A DNA stretch of 64,000 bases from Serratia grimesii NBRC 13537 (GCF_001590905.1 NZ_BCTT01000021.1:1-64000), one strand, 5' to 3'. Shown: positions 27,427-37,558, counted from the first letter of the stretch. Translations and numbers: made by a program. The notes: generated by a model not told the origin, from the letters alone.

Positions 27427-28063
27427 ACGTATTGGCAAGGTTTCGGTCGATAAATCTGCGAGGTTTTATGCAGTTTATGTGCCCCGACCGAGCAAGGGAC
27501 CGTCAGCGCGGTCCCTTGCAACCCGCGCCTTTGCCCTATCAAACGGTTGGCTGCGCCAACTGCCTTCACTTTGTCATGCCGCATCACAGCCGGTTACGAC
27601 AGGCGTCCCTGCCTGTCTCACCTGAAACCGCCGTCCATGGCGGTTTCGCCTATGCGTCATTCCGGCGTTCAGCGTCCTCAAGGGCGCTCAACCCCGTGCT
27701 CATCTCACTATTTCCCTTATTTTCGATAACGTAATGTCAAATATAAGGGATAAGTTTCCCGGTAGTGGCAGATTCAGGTGTTGACCTTGACGCGCATCAT
27801 CGGCTGCCGAGTAAGACTACGTTGTCAGGGGCAACCGGCCAGGGAAGGCCGGTTGAGGCGAGACTAACAGGGACGTTTGTCGTAGCCGACCCGTCCGACA
27901 ACGCAGGCGCAGCGAGGGTCCCCGCATAGCGGGCAGGCGGTGTTAAGCGAGGCGCGGGTGGAGGGGCCGCGCCTTTGGCCCCTTCAATTGCCGTTCACTG
28001 GAATAGCAAAGAAACACTGGGCATAGACGGCAATTCAGGTTGCACGAAATGGGCATGCATCAT
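27427..28063. other. Hairpin-rich gene-free stretch between hpxB and iutA
   Basis: No credible gene is seen here. At least seven near-perfect stem-loops lie between 27492 and 27983. Examples are 11 bp at 27492-27519, 7 bp at 27598-27617, 8 bp at 27625-27646, 9 bp at 27832-27855 and 7 bp at 27962-27983. A 109-codon open frame at 27405-27734 runs antisense-like through the hairpins and looks non-coding. It may be the scar of a mobile element or a structured RNA at the left edge of the aerobactin insertion; its identity is unknown. Confidence 0.6.
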
Positions 28064-28098
28064 TAAAAAATGCCCGTCAGGCTTAACTGACAGGCATT
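28064..28098 (-). terminator. Terminator of the aerobactin operon (after iutA)
   Basis: AATGCC-C-GTCAG (28069-28080) pairs with CTGACAGGCATT (28087-28098) with one mismatch. On the minus strand it is followed by six T. A second hairpin, TGGGCGCA/TGCGCCCA (28126-28146), lies between it and the iutA stop. Confidence 0.75.
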
Positions 28099-28151
28099 AC
28101 GATACGACCCTTTTGCCATTCTGTTTGGGCGCATCTATTGCGCCCACAGGA

Positions 28152-30392
28152 TCAGAACAGTACGGAGTAATTCAGACCAAAGGTGCGACCGCGGCCTTTA
28201 TAGCTGTACAGCTCTGGAGAACCGTAGGTTGGACTATAAAGGATCGGTGCACGTTGGCCCCAGACAGTGGTGTATTCCTTGTCCAGCAGGTTCTCTACAC
28301 TGAAACTGAGTTTACCCACCGGCAGAGCGTAACTACCGAGGAAATCGATGGTGTTGTAGCCATCAATTTTGCGGCCCTGAGTGGAACCGGCTTTGGTGTA
28401 ATCACCATCATCCGATACGTCGAAGCTCTGTTGAGACTGCAAACGCAGATTCCAGTCGCCCGGTGCCCAGCCGACATAGGCAGTGACTTTTGATGGGCTT
28501 GCAGTGTCCACCAACAGCTTTTTCCACTCGCCGTTGACCTTGGTCTCGGAGCGGATGAAATTGAAGTTGGTACCCGCGCTCCAGTCACTGTCTTCGAAGA
28601 AGTAATCAACCGCGCCTTCTACCCCATAAATACGACGCTTATCCGAATTGACGTTGATAGTCATGTCGGTTTTATTGATTGAAATACTCTTATCGGACAG
28701 TGAGTAGTAGCCGGCGATCTGCGTGCGCAGATTATCGCCGGTATAGCGCCAGCCGAGCTCATAGGAGTTAACCTTGATCCCTTCCAGCTTGGAATCGCCG
28801 ACGTTGACGCTTTTGTTCAACTGATAGTGGCCGTTGTTCAGCGAATAAGTGCCGTTGCCGTAATATTTGCCCGGATCCGGGATTTCATAGCCCTGCGAGA
28901 AGTTGATCCAGGTCTGTTGGCGTTCGGTCAGGTGCGCCAGCAGGCCGGCGTTGAACAGGGCGTTGTTATAGTCGGTTTTCCCACCTGGGATCGCGTCCGC
29001 GGAGGTCGCGCCGCCGGTGGCGATGGCTTGCTGTTGGCTATAGCCAACAAAGTCATCAATCTTGTTTTCAGTGTACTGATAACGCACACCGCCGCTTAGG
29101 GTAAAGATAGGGTTGATATCGTAACTGGCCTGCATGAACGTGGCCAGGTTGCTGGTGGTATAACCCGGATAGCGACCGGTGTTATAGGCATTCTCCAGCG
29201 TCATGCCGCCAGATTGCTGTGCCTTCGCCAGATTGAAGAACTGCTGGTTGGAATTAAATGTTTCATGCTCGGCGTCGATGCCATAGGTCAGCGTCAGGGC
29301 GTCGATCGGTTTGCTGTTCAGCGTCAGCTTGCCGCCGTAAAAGTCGGTTTTCTGCTGTGAGGCGCCGATGCTGCTGACGTAGTAGTTCGGTGCTTTGCCC
29401 GCCAGCGTCGGGAACGGGTAGAAGGTCAGCGATTCATCGCGATAATAAACCTGCGCCACCAGATCCTGCCCGAGGAAATCGGTGTTGGAGTACTGCAGGT
29501 TAATCAGGTGACGTTCAGTACCTGGAATACGATCCGAATTCAGGTTACCGCTGTTATACGCTTTGGCGTTGCCGGTCACTGCGGAGAAATTTTCTCCCAG
29601 GAACAAACCGTGGTCGCCATCGGACTGGCTTTTGTAATACTGGGTAGTCAGTTGCAGCTGCTGGTGGTCGTCGATATTGATGGTGCCGGTACCCATCACG
29701 TCGAGACGATCGGAATACTGCAGGCCAGTCTGGGTATTGTCGATCAGGACTTCATTGCCCTTGCCATCGTACCAACCGCCATAACGTTGGTAAGAGACTG
29801 ACAGACGGCCCGAGGCATTATCGTTACCGCCGCTGACTGCCGCCGCGACGTTCTCGTCGTGGTCGTTATGGCCGCCAAAGCCGGTTTTGCCACCGATCTG
29901 CAACTCAACCTGCTGCTCTTTCTGGCCTTTTTTGGTGACGATGTTGATCAAACCGCCGGTACTGCCGCCGCCGTACAGCGAGGTGGCACCGGAGATCACT
30001 TCAATGTGGTCGATGTTAAAGGGATCGATCGAATCCAACTGGCGGCTGTCGCTGCGTGAAGAATTCAAACGCACGCCGTCGATCATCACCATCATTGAAC
30101 GACCGCGCAGGTTCATGCCGTAGTTGGTACGGCCCTGGCCACTGACGTCCATTCCTGGGATCAATTGCGCCAGCATGTCCTTGATCTCTTTGCCACCCTG
30201 TACCTGCTGCTCAATTTCCTGGCTCTCAATCACCCAGGTAGTCTGTGCCATTTCTGCCACGGTACGGTGTGAGCGACTGGCGGAAACCACCATCTGCTCT
30301 TCGCTTTTTTGTTCTTCTGCCCAGGCTGCGGCTGGTGCGAGCATCGCCAGCAGACAAGGATTTAATACCCAGAGGTGTTTACGCTTCATCAT
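28152..30392 (-). CDS. iutA: Ferric aerobactin outer-membrane receptor
   Basis: The 746-residue TonB-dependent receptor has a signal peptide cut near A-W-A (residue 25), a TonB box around Q-M-V-V-S-A-S-R, a plug domain (about 45-165) and a 22-strand barrel ending in aromatic F. It is closely similar to E. coli IutA, for instance T-V-A-E-M-A-Q-T-T-W-V-I. It imports ferric aerobactin. It is the last gene of iucABCD-iutA, 36 bp after iucD. GGAAG precedes the first of two adjacent ATGs. Confidence 0.93.
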   Translation of the reverse strand: MMKRKHLWVLNPCLLAMLAPAAAWAEEQKSEEQMVVSASRSHRTVAEMAQTTWVIESQEIEQQVQGGKEIKDMLAQLIPGMDVSGQGRTNYGMNLRGRSMMVMIDGVRLNSSRSDSRQLDSIDPFNIDHIEVISGATSLYGGGSTGGLINIVTKKGQKEQQVELQIGGKTGFGGHNDHDENVAAAVSGGNDNASGRLSVSYQRYGGWYDGKGNEVLIDNTQTGLQYSDRLDVMGTGTINIDDHQQLQLTTQYYKSQSDGDHGLFLGENFSAVTGNAKAYNSGNLNSDRIPGTERHLINLQYSNTDFLGQDLVAQVYYRDESLTFYPFPTLAGKAPNYYVSSIGASQQKTDFYGGKLTLNSKPIDALTLTYGIDAEHETFNSNQQFFNLAKAQQSGGMTLENAYNTGRYPGYTTSNLATFMQASYDINPIFTLSGGVRYQYTENKIDDFVGYSQQQAIATGGATSADAIPGGKTDYNNALFNAGLLAHLTERQQTWINFSQGYEIPDPGKYYGNGTYSLNNGHYQLNKSVNVGDSKLEGIKVNSYELGWRYTGDNLRTQIAGYYSLSDKSISINKTDMTINVNSDKRRIYGVEGAVDYFFEDSDWSAGTNFNFIRSETKVNGEWKKLLVDTASPSKVTAYVGWAPGDWNLRLQSQQSFDVSDDGDYTKAGSTQGRKIDGYNTIDFLGSYALPVGKLSFSVENLLDKEYTTVWGQRAPILYSPTYGSPELYSYKGRGRTFGLNYSVLF

Positions 30393-30428
30393 TATTATCT
30401 TCCAGTGTTTCCCATCATTGGTGTGTAG

Positions 30429-31757
30429 TTAAAATTCGGTGTAATTGAGCATGACGTGATCGGCACGGGCTGGTGTGCCCGGTTGCCGACTGCGCCATTG
30501 GATCACCGCCGGGGTGGACGTTAAATCGAACTGGTCGTGTCCTAAAGCCCGGTTAAGAATACGAGCCGACCGCCAGGCCATCAGGCTGAGCTGGGGTTCG
30601 GCGATGCCGTGACTGTGCATGCCGGCGTTAACGGCAAACAGGCAGTTTTCCTTGGGACCTTGCCACTCAAGGGTGAAGTCGGGGGCCACACGGTACTGAT
30701 CATCGGCGGTGGTTAGCAGACGTTCTGCCAGCGGTTCAAGGAATGCGGGGCGATCCTGCTGGTAGCCTGTGGCGAAGATCACCACATCGGTATCGAAGGT
30801 TTCTTTGCCCTGATCGAGATGATGGTGGGTCACCAACTGCCAGCCGTTGCCTGTGGCTTGGATCGCGGCCAGCGAGCGGCTTGGCAACAGGTGTGCCCAG
30901 GGTTTTTCACGCAACACTTCAAACTGGTGATACATCGCGCGGTAAATTGCTAACAGCGAGTCGCTGGTGATGCCATCGGAGGTCATCTTCTGCTCGGTCA
31001 GCATGCGCTGCTTGGCACTGTCGTTTAGGCCGTAGAAGCTGTCAACGTAGTCCGGGGTGAAGTACTCGTTGGCGAAGGCGGCTTCATCCAATGCGTTATA
31101 GTTGTTGCGACGTGAGATCCAGTTCAACTGCGCTGGTTGGCCCCATTCGGCACGGAAAATGTTCAGGAACAGGTCCGCACCGCTCTGGCCGCCGCCGACG
31201 ATGGTGACGCGTTTGCCGGTCAAGTCCGGGTTGCGCAGCGTCATCTCACTGGCATGGAAGCAGCGATCGTTTTGTTCGGTGACGCAGTCTGGCAGCTTGA
31301 TGCGTTTGCCAATGCCCAGACAGACGTGACGTGCCCGGTAGGTGGCACGTTGGGTGGTGACGACAAATTGGCGCTGCTGGTCGTCAAAGTCCACGCTTTG
31401 AATGTCTTGGCTGAACTCGAGCGATTTCAGCCCATTGGCGGCCCAATCCAGGTAGTCGGCGAACTCCTCACGCGACACCGTGCGCAGCTCGGTGGTCAGG
31501 AAGCGGTAAAATTTCTTCCGCTTCACCAAATAGTTAATAAAGCTGTAGGGATTCGTGGGCGATACCGCACTGACCAGATCTTTCAGGAAACTGGTCTGCA
31601 TATGGCAATCCGGCACCATCATGCCGGGATGCCAGGAAAAATGGGGTTTGCGCTCGAGAAATTTACTGTTAAAACCGGCAACTTCGCTGCCGAGTGCGGC
31701 AATACTGAGGTTGAACGGACCGATGCCAATGCCGATGAAATCCAGAGGCTGATTCAT
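30429..31757 (-). CDS. iucD: L-lysine N6-monooxygenase (aerobactin synthesis)
   Basis: This 442-residue flavin monooxygenase makes N6-hydroxylysine, the first step of aerobactin synthesis. It has the FAD motif G-I-G-P-F-N-L-S near residue 11, the NADPH motif V-G-G-G-Q-S-G-A-D near residue 190 and the A-T-G-Y block near 335. Its length equals IucD of E. coli. It overlaps iucC by four bases. Confidence 0.94.
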   Translation of the reverse strand: MNQPLDFIGIGIGPFNLSIAALGSEVAGFNSKFLERKPHFSWHPGMMVPDCHMQTSFLKDLVSAVSPTNPYSFINYLVKRKKFYRFLTTELRTVSREEFADYLDWAANGLKSLEFSQDIQSVDFDDQQRQFVVTTQRATYRARHVCLGIGKRIKLPDCVTEQNDRCFHASEMTLRNPDLTGKRVTIVGGGQSGADLFLNIFRAEWGQPAQLNWISRRNNYNALDEAAFANEYFTPDYVDSFYGLNDSAKQRMLTEQKMTSDGITSDSLLAIYRAMYHQFEVLREKPWAHLLPSRSLAAIQATGNGWQLVTHHHLDQGKETFDTDVVIFATGYQQDRPAFLEPLAERLLTTADDQYRVAPDFTLEWQGPKENCLFAVNAGMHSHGIAEPQLSLMAWRSARILNRALGHDQFDLTSTPAVIQWRSRQPGTPARADHVMLNYTEF

Positions 31758-33502
31758 TGGGCAAACTCCTTGGTGACCAGGTAAAGAGGGTTATCCAGAT
31801 CCTGCAGATAGTTTGGCAACATGCGGCTGCCGCCATCCTGCTCTGAGTAGGTGAGTTTCACCGGGTTGAGCACCACGCGAATGATTTGTGGTTTAAACAG
31901 ATCAAAGAGAGCAAAGCGTTCTGCCATGTCTGGGTGTTGAGCCATATAGCTGTTCAACACGTGCGCCAGCAGTTGATAGAAGCGGGTTTCGCTGATTCCA
32001 CAGGCTCGCATCAGCGGCGAAATAAAACGCAGCACAGTAACGAAATGCCCGGTTTGTAAGTCATGGATCAGGTAGTCGGCAGACAGACGTACGGTGACAT
32101 CCTTCACGACTTTCGGTAGCGACGCCGCTTCAGGGAAGTCTTGATCAACCAAACGCATATCGCCCTGGAAGTCTTTTAACAGCACGCGCTGTGGCACATG
32201 GTCCTTCATCACCAGCGTGATGTTCTGCCCATGGGCGATCAGGGCCACGCCATAGCGGCACATCAGGTGGTACATCGGCAACACCACTACGCTGAACATC
32301 TGTTGCAGCCAGGCTTCAGCACTCAGGCCGGAGCGGGCGATATAGGCGGCGATCAGTGGTTGGCCGTGGTTGTCGGTTTCCATCAGTGTCGCCATCAAAA
32401 TGGCTTGCTCATCTTCTTGCAGATAGCAAGATGGGTTTTCACGCCAGATTACGCCGAGCATTTCCTGATACCGATAGGGTGCTTTGGCCAAAGAAGCGTA
32501 GGTTGGGTGTGTCATATAACCTGCCGCCGGTTCGCCAAGGATCTCGGCGCCGCTGGCGTGTAGTGTGCTGTCCTCGGTAAAAATCTGCTGTAACCAGCGC
32601 GATGCGGCCGGCCCGGCGCTGATGTATTTACCCGGAATACCGCGATAACACGAGGTATTGTAAATGGTCAGCGGCAGCTTAATGTCGAATGCGGAGCGGC
32701 GGCTGATGTTGGTCAGGGTACGCAACGATTGCTGTGCCAAATAGTTGTCGCCGAATTCACCCAGCTCCACCAGTTCGCCTTCGGCCAGTTGTGGCAGGAA
32801 GTGCAAGGCAATCTTTTGCTGCCACTGCCACGGATGCAGCGGCACCGGGATCCAGTCATGGGTCAGTCTCAGTTCGCGCCAACGGCGGTCAAAACGCTGG
32901 CGTTCGGCACTATCCATCGCACTGCTAAGCAGATTTTCCAGTGGATACTCTTCGTCGGCACACCAGACGAAGCTGCCACGCTTGGCTGCTACCCAGTGCA
33001 GTCGGAACTGCCCCTGATACTCTGGCGCATACTGCTGTAATGCGGTCAGCCCCCAGCCACGGCGGCCTTTGTTGAACACAAATTTGGGATGCCCGGCTAA
33101 CAGACATTGCAGTGCATCAGCGTCCAGCGCGATCAAATCCTGCGCGCTCATGCCATGACGGGCGGACAGCAGCTGCATATCACCGCGCAGCGTGGCGTAC
33201 AGATCTTCCAAATGTTCGGCAATCTGCGCATCGTCCATTTTCAGCACCAGCGCTAACTGACGCAGCGTTTGGTCGGCGGCTAATGGGGTTTTATCGCAGG
33301 CCAGCGTAGCCGGATCGATATGCAGCCAACCCCAGATACCGCGTTCAGCGCTAAAACTGTAGTGGGCATCGCCCAGCGTGATGTGCCATTGCCCATTATG
33401 CTGTTCAGCATGCAGCGTGCGCTCGTATTCCAGCTCGGCGAGGATTTTGGCGATCATTTGGCGGTTAACACGTGGCCAGTCGACATAATCAGTGGTGATC
33501 AT
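31754..33502 (-). CDS. iucC: Aerobactin synthase IucC
   Basis: A 582-residue NIS synthetase (IucA/IucC family) that joins the second N6-acetyl-N6-hydroxylysine to the citrate half-product. Signature blocks are H-P-W-Q-W-Q, S-R-R-S-A-F-D-I-K-L-P and the C-terminal K-D-F-Q-G-D-M-R-L. It overlaps both neighbours by four bases. Confidence 0.93.
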   Translation of the reverse strand: MITTDYVDWPRVNRQMIAKILAELEYERTLHAEQHNGQWHITLGDAHYSFSAERGIWGWLHIDPATLACDKTPLAADQTLRQLALVLKMDDAQIAEHLEDLYATLRGDMQLLSARHGMSAQDLIALDADALQCLLAGHPKFVFNKGRRGWGLTALQQYAPEYQGQFRLHWVAAKRGSFVWCADEEYPLENLLSSAMDSAERQRFDRRWRELRLTHDWIPVPLHPWQWQQKIALHFLPQLAEGELVELGEFGDNYLAQQSLRTLTNISRRSAFDIKLPLTIYNTSCYRGIPGKYISAGPAASRWLQQIFTEDSTLHASGAEILGEPAAGYMTHPTYASLAKAPYRYQEMLGVIWRENPSCYLQEDEQAILMATLMETDNHGQPLIAAYIARSGLSAEAWLQQMFSVVVLPMYHLMCRYGVALIAHGQNITLVMKDHVPQRVLLKDFQGDMRLVDQDFPEAASLPKVVKDVTVRLSADYLIHDLQTGHFVTVLRFISPLMRACGISETRFYQLLAHVLNSYMAQHPDMAERFALFDLFKPQIIRVVLNPVKLTYSEQDGGSRMLPNYLQDLDNPLYLVTKEFAQ

Positions 33503-34449
33503 ACTGAAGCCCCCCGGAAGAATTCATCACGTTGATTCATGATCAAACGTGAACGCTTATGCGGGAAATCAAACTCTTTGACGGTGTGGTAACCCGCAGT
33601 TGGCAGATGACGGAACAGGCGCTGGTTATCCGCGCGTGGTTCTGCAACGATACGAGTGGTGCGCGGTTCGTCCAGATACAGGTAATGCGTCAGGCCACGC
33701 AGCCAACTGCGGATGTAGTGTGCGCCGCGACAGTCTTCTTCACCGACCAGCATGTGCAGCCCACGGTCGAATGGCTGCCAGCGGTAGTGACGACCGATAC
33801 GGTCCTCGGGGGCCCAATAGACTTCGAAATAGCCGAATGGGCGATCATCAAAGCAACCCAGCAGGGGATAGCAGTAACTGGAGTCCAGTTGACGTTGCAG
33901 ATAGGCAGCCTGAGTCTCAAGTGGGCCGCTCATTTCCCAGAATGCGTCGACGCGGGGTGAGTTCATCCAGCGGGTGAACTGTTCGGCGTCGCGTTCCACT
34001 TCTGGCAGACGGAAACTGAGGGTTTTCTTCAACTGGGGATCGTAACGGCGATACACTTCCCCGCTGGGCCGTGCCGGGCGTTGCGGGAACCACAGGCTGC
34101 GTTCGGCGTCATACTGCATTTTCCCGGACGCAGCGTGGCGTTCGGCACCCAGCCACAGTGGCAGTTGATAAAAGGTGTCGCGTGCCAGGTAGTCACTGTT
34201 AGCCAAGGCAAATAGCACCTGCGCTTGCGGTTCTTCGCACCATTGCGCATAGGGCAATGTGATACCGCTAAGTTGCGGTGCCGCGACCAGTAATTGATCC
34301 AGCGCCTGCACTAACCAACCTTGCGGAAGCTGCCCCGGATAGTGCAGCACGGCACTGCCGTCCAGGCCCAGCCCGAGTTGCAGCTCCTTTTCCAGCTGCT
34401 CGCAGCGAAAACCGCTGCCGGCATGCATCAGTTTGGCGTGCGGCATCAT
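33499..34449 (-). CDS. iucB: N6-hydroxylysine O-acetyltransferase IucB
   Basis: A 316-residue GNAT acetyltransferase that acetylates N6-hydroxylysine with acetyl-CoA. Its match to E. coli IucB runs the whole length, including P-R-V-x-x-F-W-E, D-R-I-G-R-H-Y and the end F-D-F-P-H-K-R-S-R. The gene starts in the iucA stop codon overlap. Confidence 0.93.
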   Translation of the reverse strand: MMPHAKLMHAGSGFRCEQLEKELQLGLGLDGSAVLHYPGQLPQGWLVQALDQLLVAAPQLSGITLPYAQWCEEPQAQVLFALANSDYLARDTFYQLPLWLGAERHAASGKMQYDAERSLWFPQRPARPSGEVYRRYDPQLKKTLSFRLPEVERDAEQFTRWMNSPRVDAFWEMSGPLETQAAYLQRQLDSSYCYPLLGCFDDRPFGYFEVYWAPEDRIGRHYRWQPFDRGLHMLVGEEDCRGAHYIRSWLRGLTHYLYLDEPRTTRIVAEPRADNQRLFRHLPTAGYHTVKEFDFPHKRSRLIMNQRDEFFRGASV

Positions 34450-36191
34450 TGGGTCGCCCCCTGGCGCAGCGGGTTGACGAAGTCGAAGTAAATCACCGCC
34501 GGATCGACGATAGTATTTTCGTTATGGTCGTGCAGGTAACAGAAGAAATTGCCTTTGCAGTTCCAATGACTGCTGTCGAGCACGTAGTCCAGGCACAGAG
34601 TATTTTTTGCATTGGCGCGCAGGCCGCTCAGTGCATCGCGCACCCGTGCCATCAGCTGTTCTTCACTGTCGAAACCGGCCGCTGCCAGTGCAGCGGTGAC
34701 CGCCAGGCTGGAATTAACCAAGAGGTAGTAAGGGAAGTAACGTAACAGTTGTTGCTCACTGAAGCGGTTTTCCGCATCGGCCTCGCCAATCTCGTCTAAC
34801 CAGGGGCCGGCATCGCGGGTAAAGCCGCTGCCCTGACAGTCGCGGTACAGCATGCCGATCGGCAGGTCTTGCTGCATCTCTACCAGAATATTTTGCTGGT
34901 GGGCCAGAAGAACCAGTCCGTAATCGGCTTCGGTGCTGAATAGCGGCAGTAAGACGTGTTGGCAATAAGCATCCAGCCAGGTATGGGCGGCCTGTTGCAA
35001 TGGCAGGTTCAGGCGAGTGGCTAAACGGCGCACGGCTGCAGCCAGCAAGCTGTCGCCGCCGTCCGGTGCAGCTTGGGTCAAGGTCACCAGCACATTGGTC
35101 TGGTTTTCCGCTTGATCGAATAACAGGTTATCGCGCAGCGCCATCAAGCTTTCTTCCTGAATCGTCCCGTCCGCAGAACGCAAACCGGCCCAGCCGTCTT
35201 CCTGCATCACACGGAAGGTCGGATAACGTGCCTGCAAGTGCTGCCAGCGTGGTGTTTGTGCTAAACGGGCCAAACGGATGCCACGCTTCACTTCTTTTAC
35301 CGACAGGGTACGCACTGAATTGGTCAGGCGTACGCTGAGGGAGAACTTGATCATGTCGCGGTTGCTGGCGCTGTACAGCGAACGAGAGGAGCTGGTTGGT
35401 AACCAACGTTCACCGGCTTCACCCAGATCGCGGAGCAGCCCCTGAGTCACCAGATCTTGGCACCAGACTTGCGTTAGCAAATGATCGGCTTGCCACGGAT
35501 GCATCGGCAACAACCAGACGTCATCGGTAAAGTGTGCCAACAGCTGCGGGGCACTTTCGGCAGCAAAACGTTGCAGGCGTTGTTGCAGTGTCAGATTAAG
35601 ACTCTCACCGCACAGCTGACGTTTATCGACAGCAAACCAACGCAGTGGGAAACGGGCGCCAAAGTCTGGCAGGTAACGGCGCGCCTGCTGCTCATTGAAG
35701 GGCTCATGGGATTTGGGGGCCGGGTGGAAGGCGTGGCCGACCAGCAGCCCTTGTTCCGCTTGGGCGAAGTTCAATGGCTGGTCGCGCAGTGCAGGCCAGT
35801 CCAGACGAACAGTGATCGCCTGTTGGGTATTATCATGACTTTCCAGCACACGCTGGCGGAAGCGGGCTACCACGTCATCCGACAATTCACCTTTCACCGA
35901 AGGTTTCTCCAGCAACAGGGTGACCAGTTGCTCTACGCTCAGCGCAACGCCTGCTCCGTCGTCCTGCTGATGCAGACGTGCCGGGAACAGATATTGGTGA
36001 TGCTGAGTGGGGGAGGTATGGCGTAACGCGATGCGAATAGCCTGAGAAGACGAAAGTGGAATGTGGAGTTGTGGATGCTGTTGGTGGTTGGCTGGCGGAA
36101 TGATTTGCCAGTCCCGAGTTTCACGCATCAATGCGTTGAGAAAACATTGGGCAGCCACGTCGGTCGTCGCGGTTTCAAACTGGATTGTCAT
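34446..36191 (-). CDS. iucA: N2-citryl-N6-acetyl-N6-hydroxylysine synthase IucA
   Basis: This 581-residue NIS synthetase condenses citrate with the first N6-acetyl-N6-hydroxylysine. It has G-H-A-F-H-P-A-P-K-S near residue 150, H-P-W-Q-A-D-H near 232 and a matching C-terminal domain with IucC. It is the first gene of the operon, divergent from shiF, with a Fur-controlled promoter between. Confidence 0.93.
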   Translation of the reverse strand: MTIQFETATTDVAAQCFLNALMRETRDWQIIPPANHQQHPQLHIPLSSSQAIRIALRHTSPTQHHQYLFPARLHQQDDGAGVALSVEQLVTLLLEKPSVKGELSDDVVARFRQRVLESHDNTQQAITVRLDWPALRDQPLNFAQAEQGLLVGHAFHPAPKSHEPFNEQQARRYLPDFGARFPLRWFAVDKRQLCGESLNLTLQQRLQRFAAESAPQLLAHFTDDVWLLPMHPWQADHLLTQVWCQDLVTQGLLRDLGEAGERWLPTSSSRSLYSASNRDMIKFSLSVRLTNSVRTLSVKEVKRGIRLARLAQTPRWQHLQARYPTFRVMQEDGWAGLRSADGTIQEESLMALRDNLLFDQAENQTNVLVTLTQAAPDGGDSLLAAAVRRLATRLNLPLQQAAHTWLDAYCQHVLLPLFSTEADYGLVLLAHQQNILVEMQQDLPIGMLYRDCQGSGFTRDAGPWLDEIGEADAENRFSEQQLLRYFPYYLLVNSSLAVTAALAAAGFDSEEQLMARVRDALSGLRANAKNTLCLDYVLDSSHWNCKGNFFCYLHDHNENTIVDPAVIYFDFVNPLRQGATQ

Positions 36192-36215
36192 GATCCCATT
36201 TCACTGTTTGAATCA

Positions 36216-36257
36216 ATTGAGAATGATTCTTATATCAATAATATTTATTGTTATCAA
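36216..36257 (-). promoter_or_regulatory. iucA promoter with overlapping Fur box
   Basis: On the minus strand, TTGATA (36257-36252) and TATAAG (36234-36229) are separated by exactly 17 bp. A Fur-like sequence at 36216-36234, ATTGAGAATGATTCTTATA, overlaps the -10. The E. coli aerobactin promoter has a similar TTGAGAATCATT Fur core. Iron repression is strongly suggested. The AT-rich rest of the gap probably holds the shiF promoter. Confidence 0.78.
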
Positions 36258-36329
36258 TCGTCCTATGATACAATTTTTCAATGAATTGAACATAACCTTA
36301 TAATTTTATTAACGGTAAATTTACGTTTG

Positions 36330-37553
36330 ATGCATATTTCTTCTCCCCCTAAATCACCGACAATTGGGAATACGTCTCCTTCCAATTGGCCTCTGGCGCT
36401 TTGTGCCGGGCTGTTGGGCATCGGGCAAAACGGCCTGTTGGTGGCATTGCCGGTGTTGGTGGGCATGACCCAATTATCGCTTTCGGTCTGGGCTGGGCTA
36501 TTGACGCTCGGCTCAATGCTATTTCTGGTCGGTTCGCCATGGTGGGGCCGGCAGTCTGAAATTCGGGGCTGCAAGTTTGTGGTAACCATGGCATTAGCAG
36601 GGTATTTGTTCAGTTTTGCTTTACTGGCCTTGGCCGTTTGGGGGCTGTCTGCCGGTTGGCTTTCACCGATGGTGGGGCTAGGTGGACTGATCGTGGCAAG
36701 AATTATCTATGGTTTGACGGTATCGGGTATGGTGCCTGCCAGCCAGACATGGGCGTTGCAGCGTGCGGGTTACGAACAGCGCATGTCGGCACTGGCGACC
36801 ATCAGCTCCGGTCTGAGTTGCGGGAGGCTGCTTGGGCCGCTGTGCGCAGCATTGGCATTGTCGATTCATCCGATGGCGCCGTTGTGGCTGATGGCTATTG
36901 CACCATTGATTGCCTTGCTGGTGGTATGCCGCCAGCACAACGATCCGCCGTTGCCGCCAGTCGCGCATCAGCAAAATCGGCTGCGTCTCAATATGGCACC
37001 TTATTTACTGTGCGCATTGTTGTTGGCTGCGTCCGTTAGCCTGATGCAACTGGGGCTGGCACCACATTTGACGCGTTTGTTTAGCCACTCTGCCACCACC
37101 GTCAGCCATCATGTGGCGGTATTGCTGAGCGTCGCTGCGGCCTGTACGTTGTTGGCGCAGTTCCTGATCGTGCGCCCACAGCGCTTTAGCGCGCCGCAGC
37201 TACTGTTGATTGCGGCAGTATTGATGGTGGTGGGGCTGGGCCTGATGTGTGCTCAACCGTTGGCGCTATTTTATACCGGCTGTGCGCTGGCCTCCTTTGG
37301 CGCCGCCATGGCAACGCCGGGTTATCAGTTGATGCTGAACGATAAATTATCTACCGGCAAAGGGTCAGGGGCGATCGCAACCAGTCATACGTTGGGTTAT
37401 GGTCTGAGTGCACTGATGGTGCCGGTGGTGGCAAAGTTTTATGGTGAGTCGCAGCTGATCGCGGCGGCTCTGACGATGGCGGTCCTGCTGGGGGGTATCA
37501 GCGGCTGGCTATGGCACCAGCACCGCATCCAGGTAAATTCTGCGGGAGAGTAA
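36330..37553 (+). CDS. shiF: MFS transporter ShiF, probable aerobactin exporter
   Basis: This 407-residue major facilitator has about 12 TM helices and is the ShiF-type protein found beside iucA in aerobactin loci. It probably exports aerobactin, though for ShiF this is only partly established. ATG 36330 is chosen over the overlapping TTG 36327. It is transcribed divergently from iucA and is followed after 5 bp by the siderophore-interacting gene, so the two form an operon. Confidence 0.82.
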   Translation: MHISSPPKSPTIGNTSPSNWPLALCAGLLGIGQNGLLVALPVLVGMTQLSLSVWAGLLTLGSMLFLVGSPWWGRQSEIRGCKFVVTMALAGYLFSFALLALAVWGLSAGWLSPMVGLGGLIVARIIYGLTVSGMVPASQTWALQRAGYEQRMSALATISSGLSCGRLLGPLCAALALSIHPMAPLWLMAIAPLIALLVVCRQHNDPPLPPVAHQQNRLRLNMAPYLLCALLLAASVSLMQLGLAPHLTRLFSHSATTVSHHVAVLLSVAAACTLLAQFLIVRPQRFSAPQLLLIAAVLMVVGLGLMCAQPLALFYTGCALASFGAAMATPGYQLMLNDKLSTGKGSGAIATSHTLGYGLSALMVPVVAKFYGESQLIAAALTMAVLLGGISGWLWHQHRIQVNSAGE

Positions 37554-37558
37554 GCATT

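Noticed and set aside
27405..27734. 109-codon open frame overlapping the hpxB end
   Set aside because: It runs through several perfect hairpins and shows no family resemblance; more likely structured non-coding DNA.
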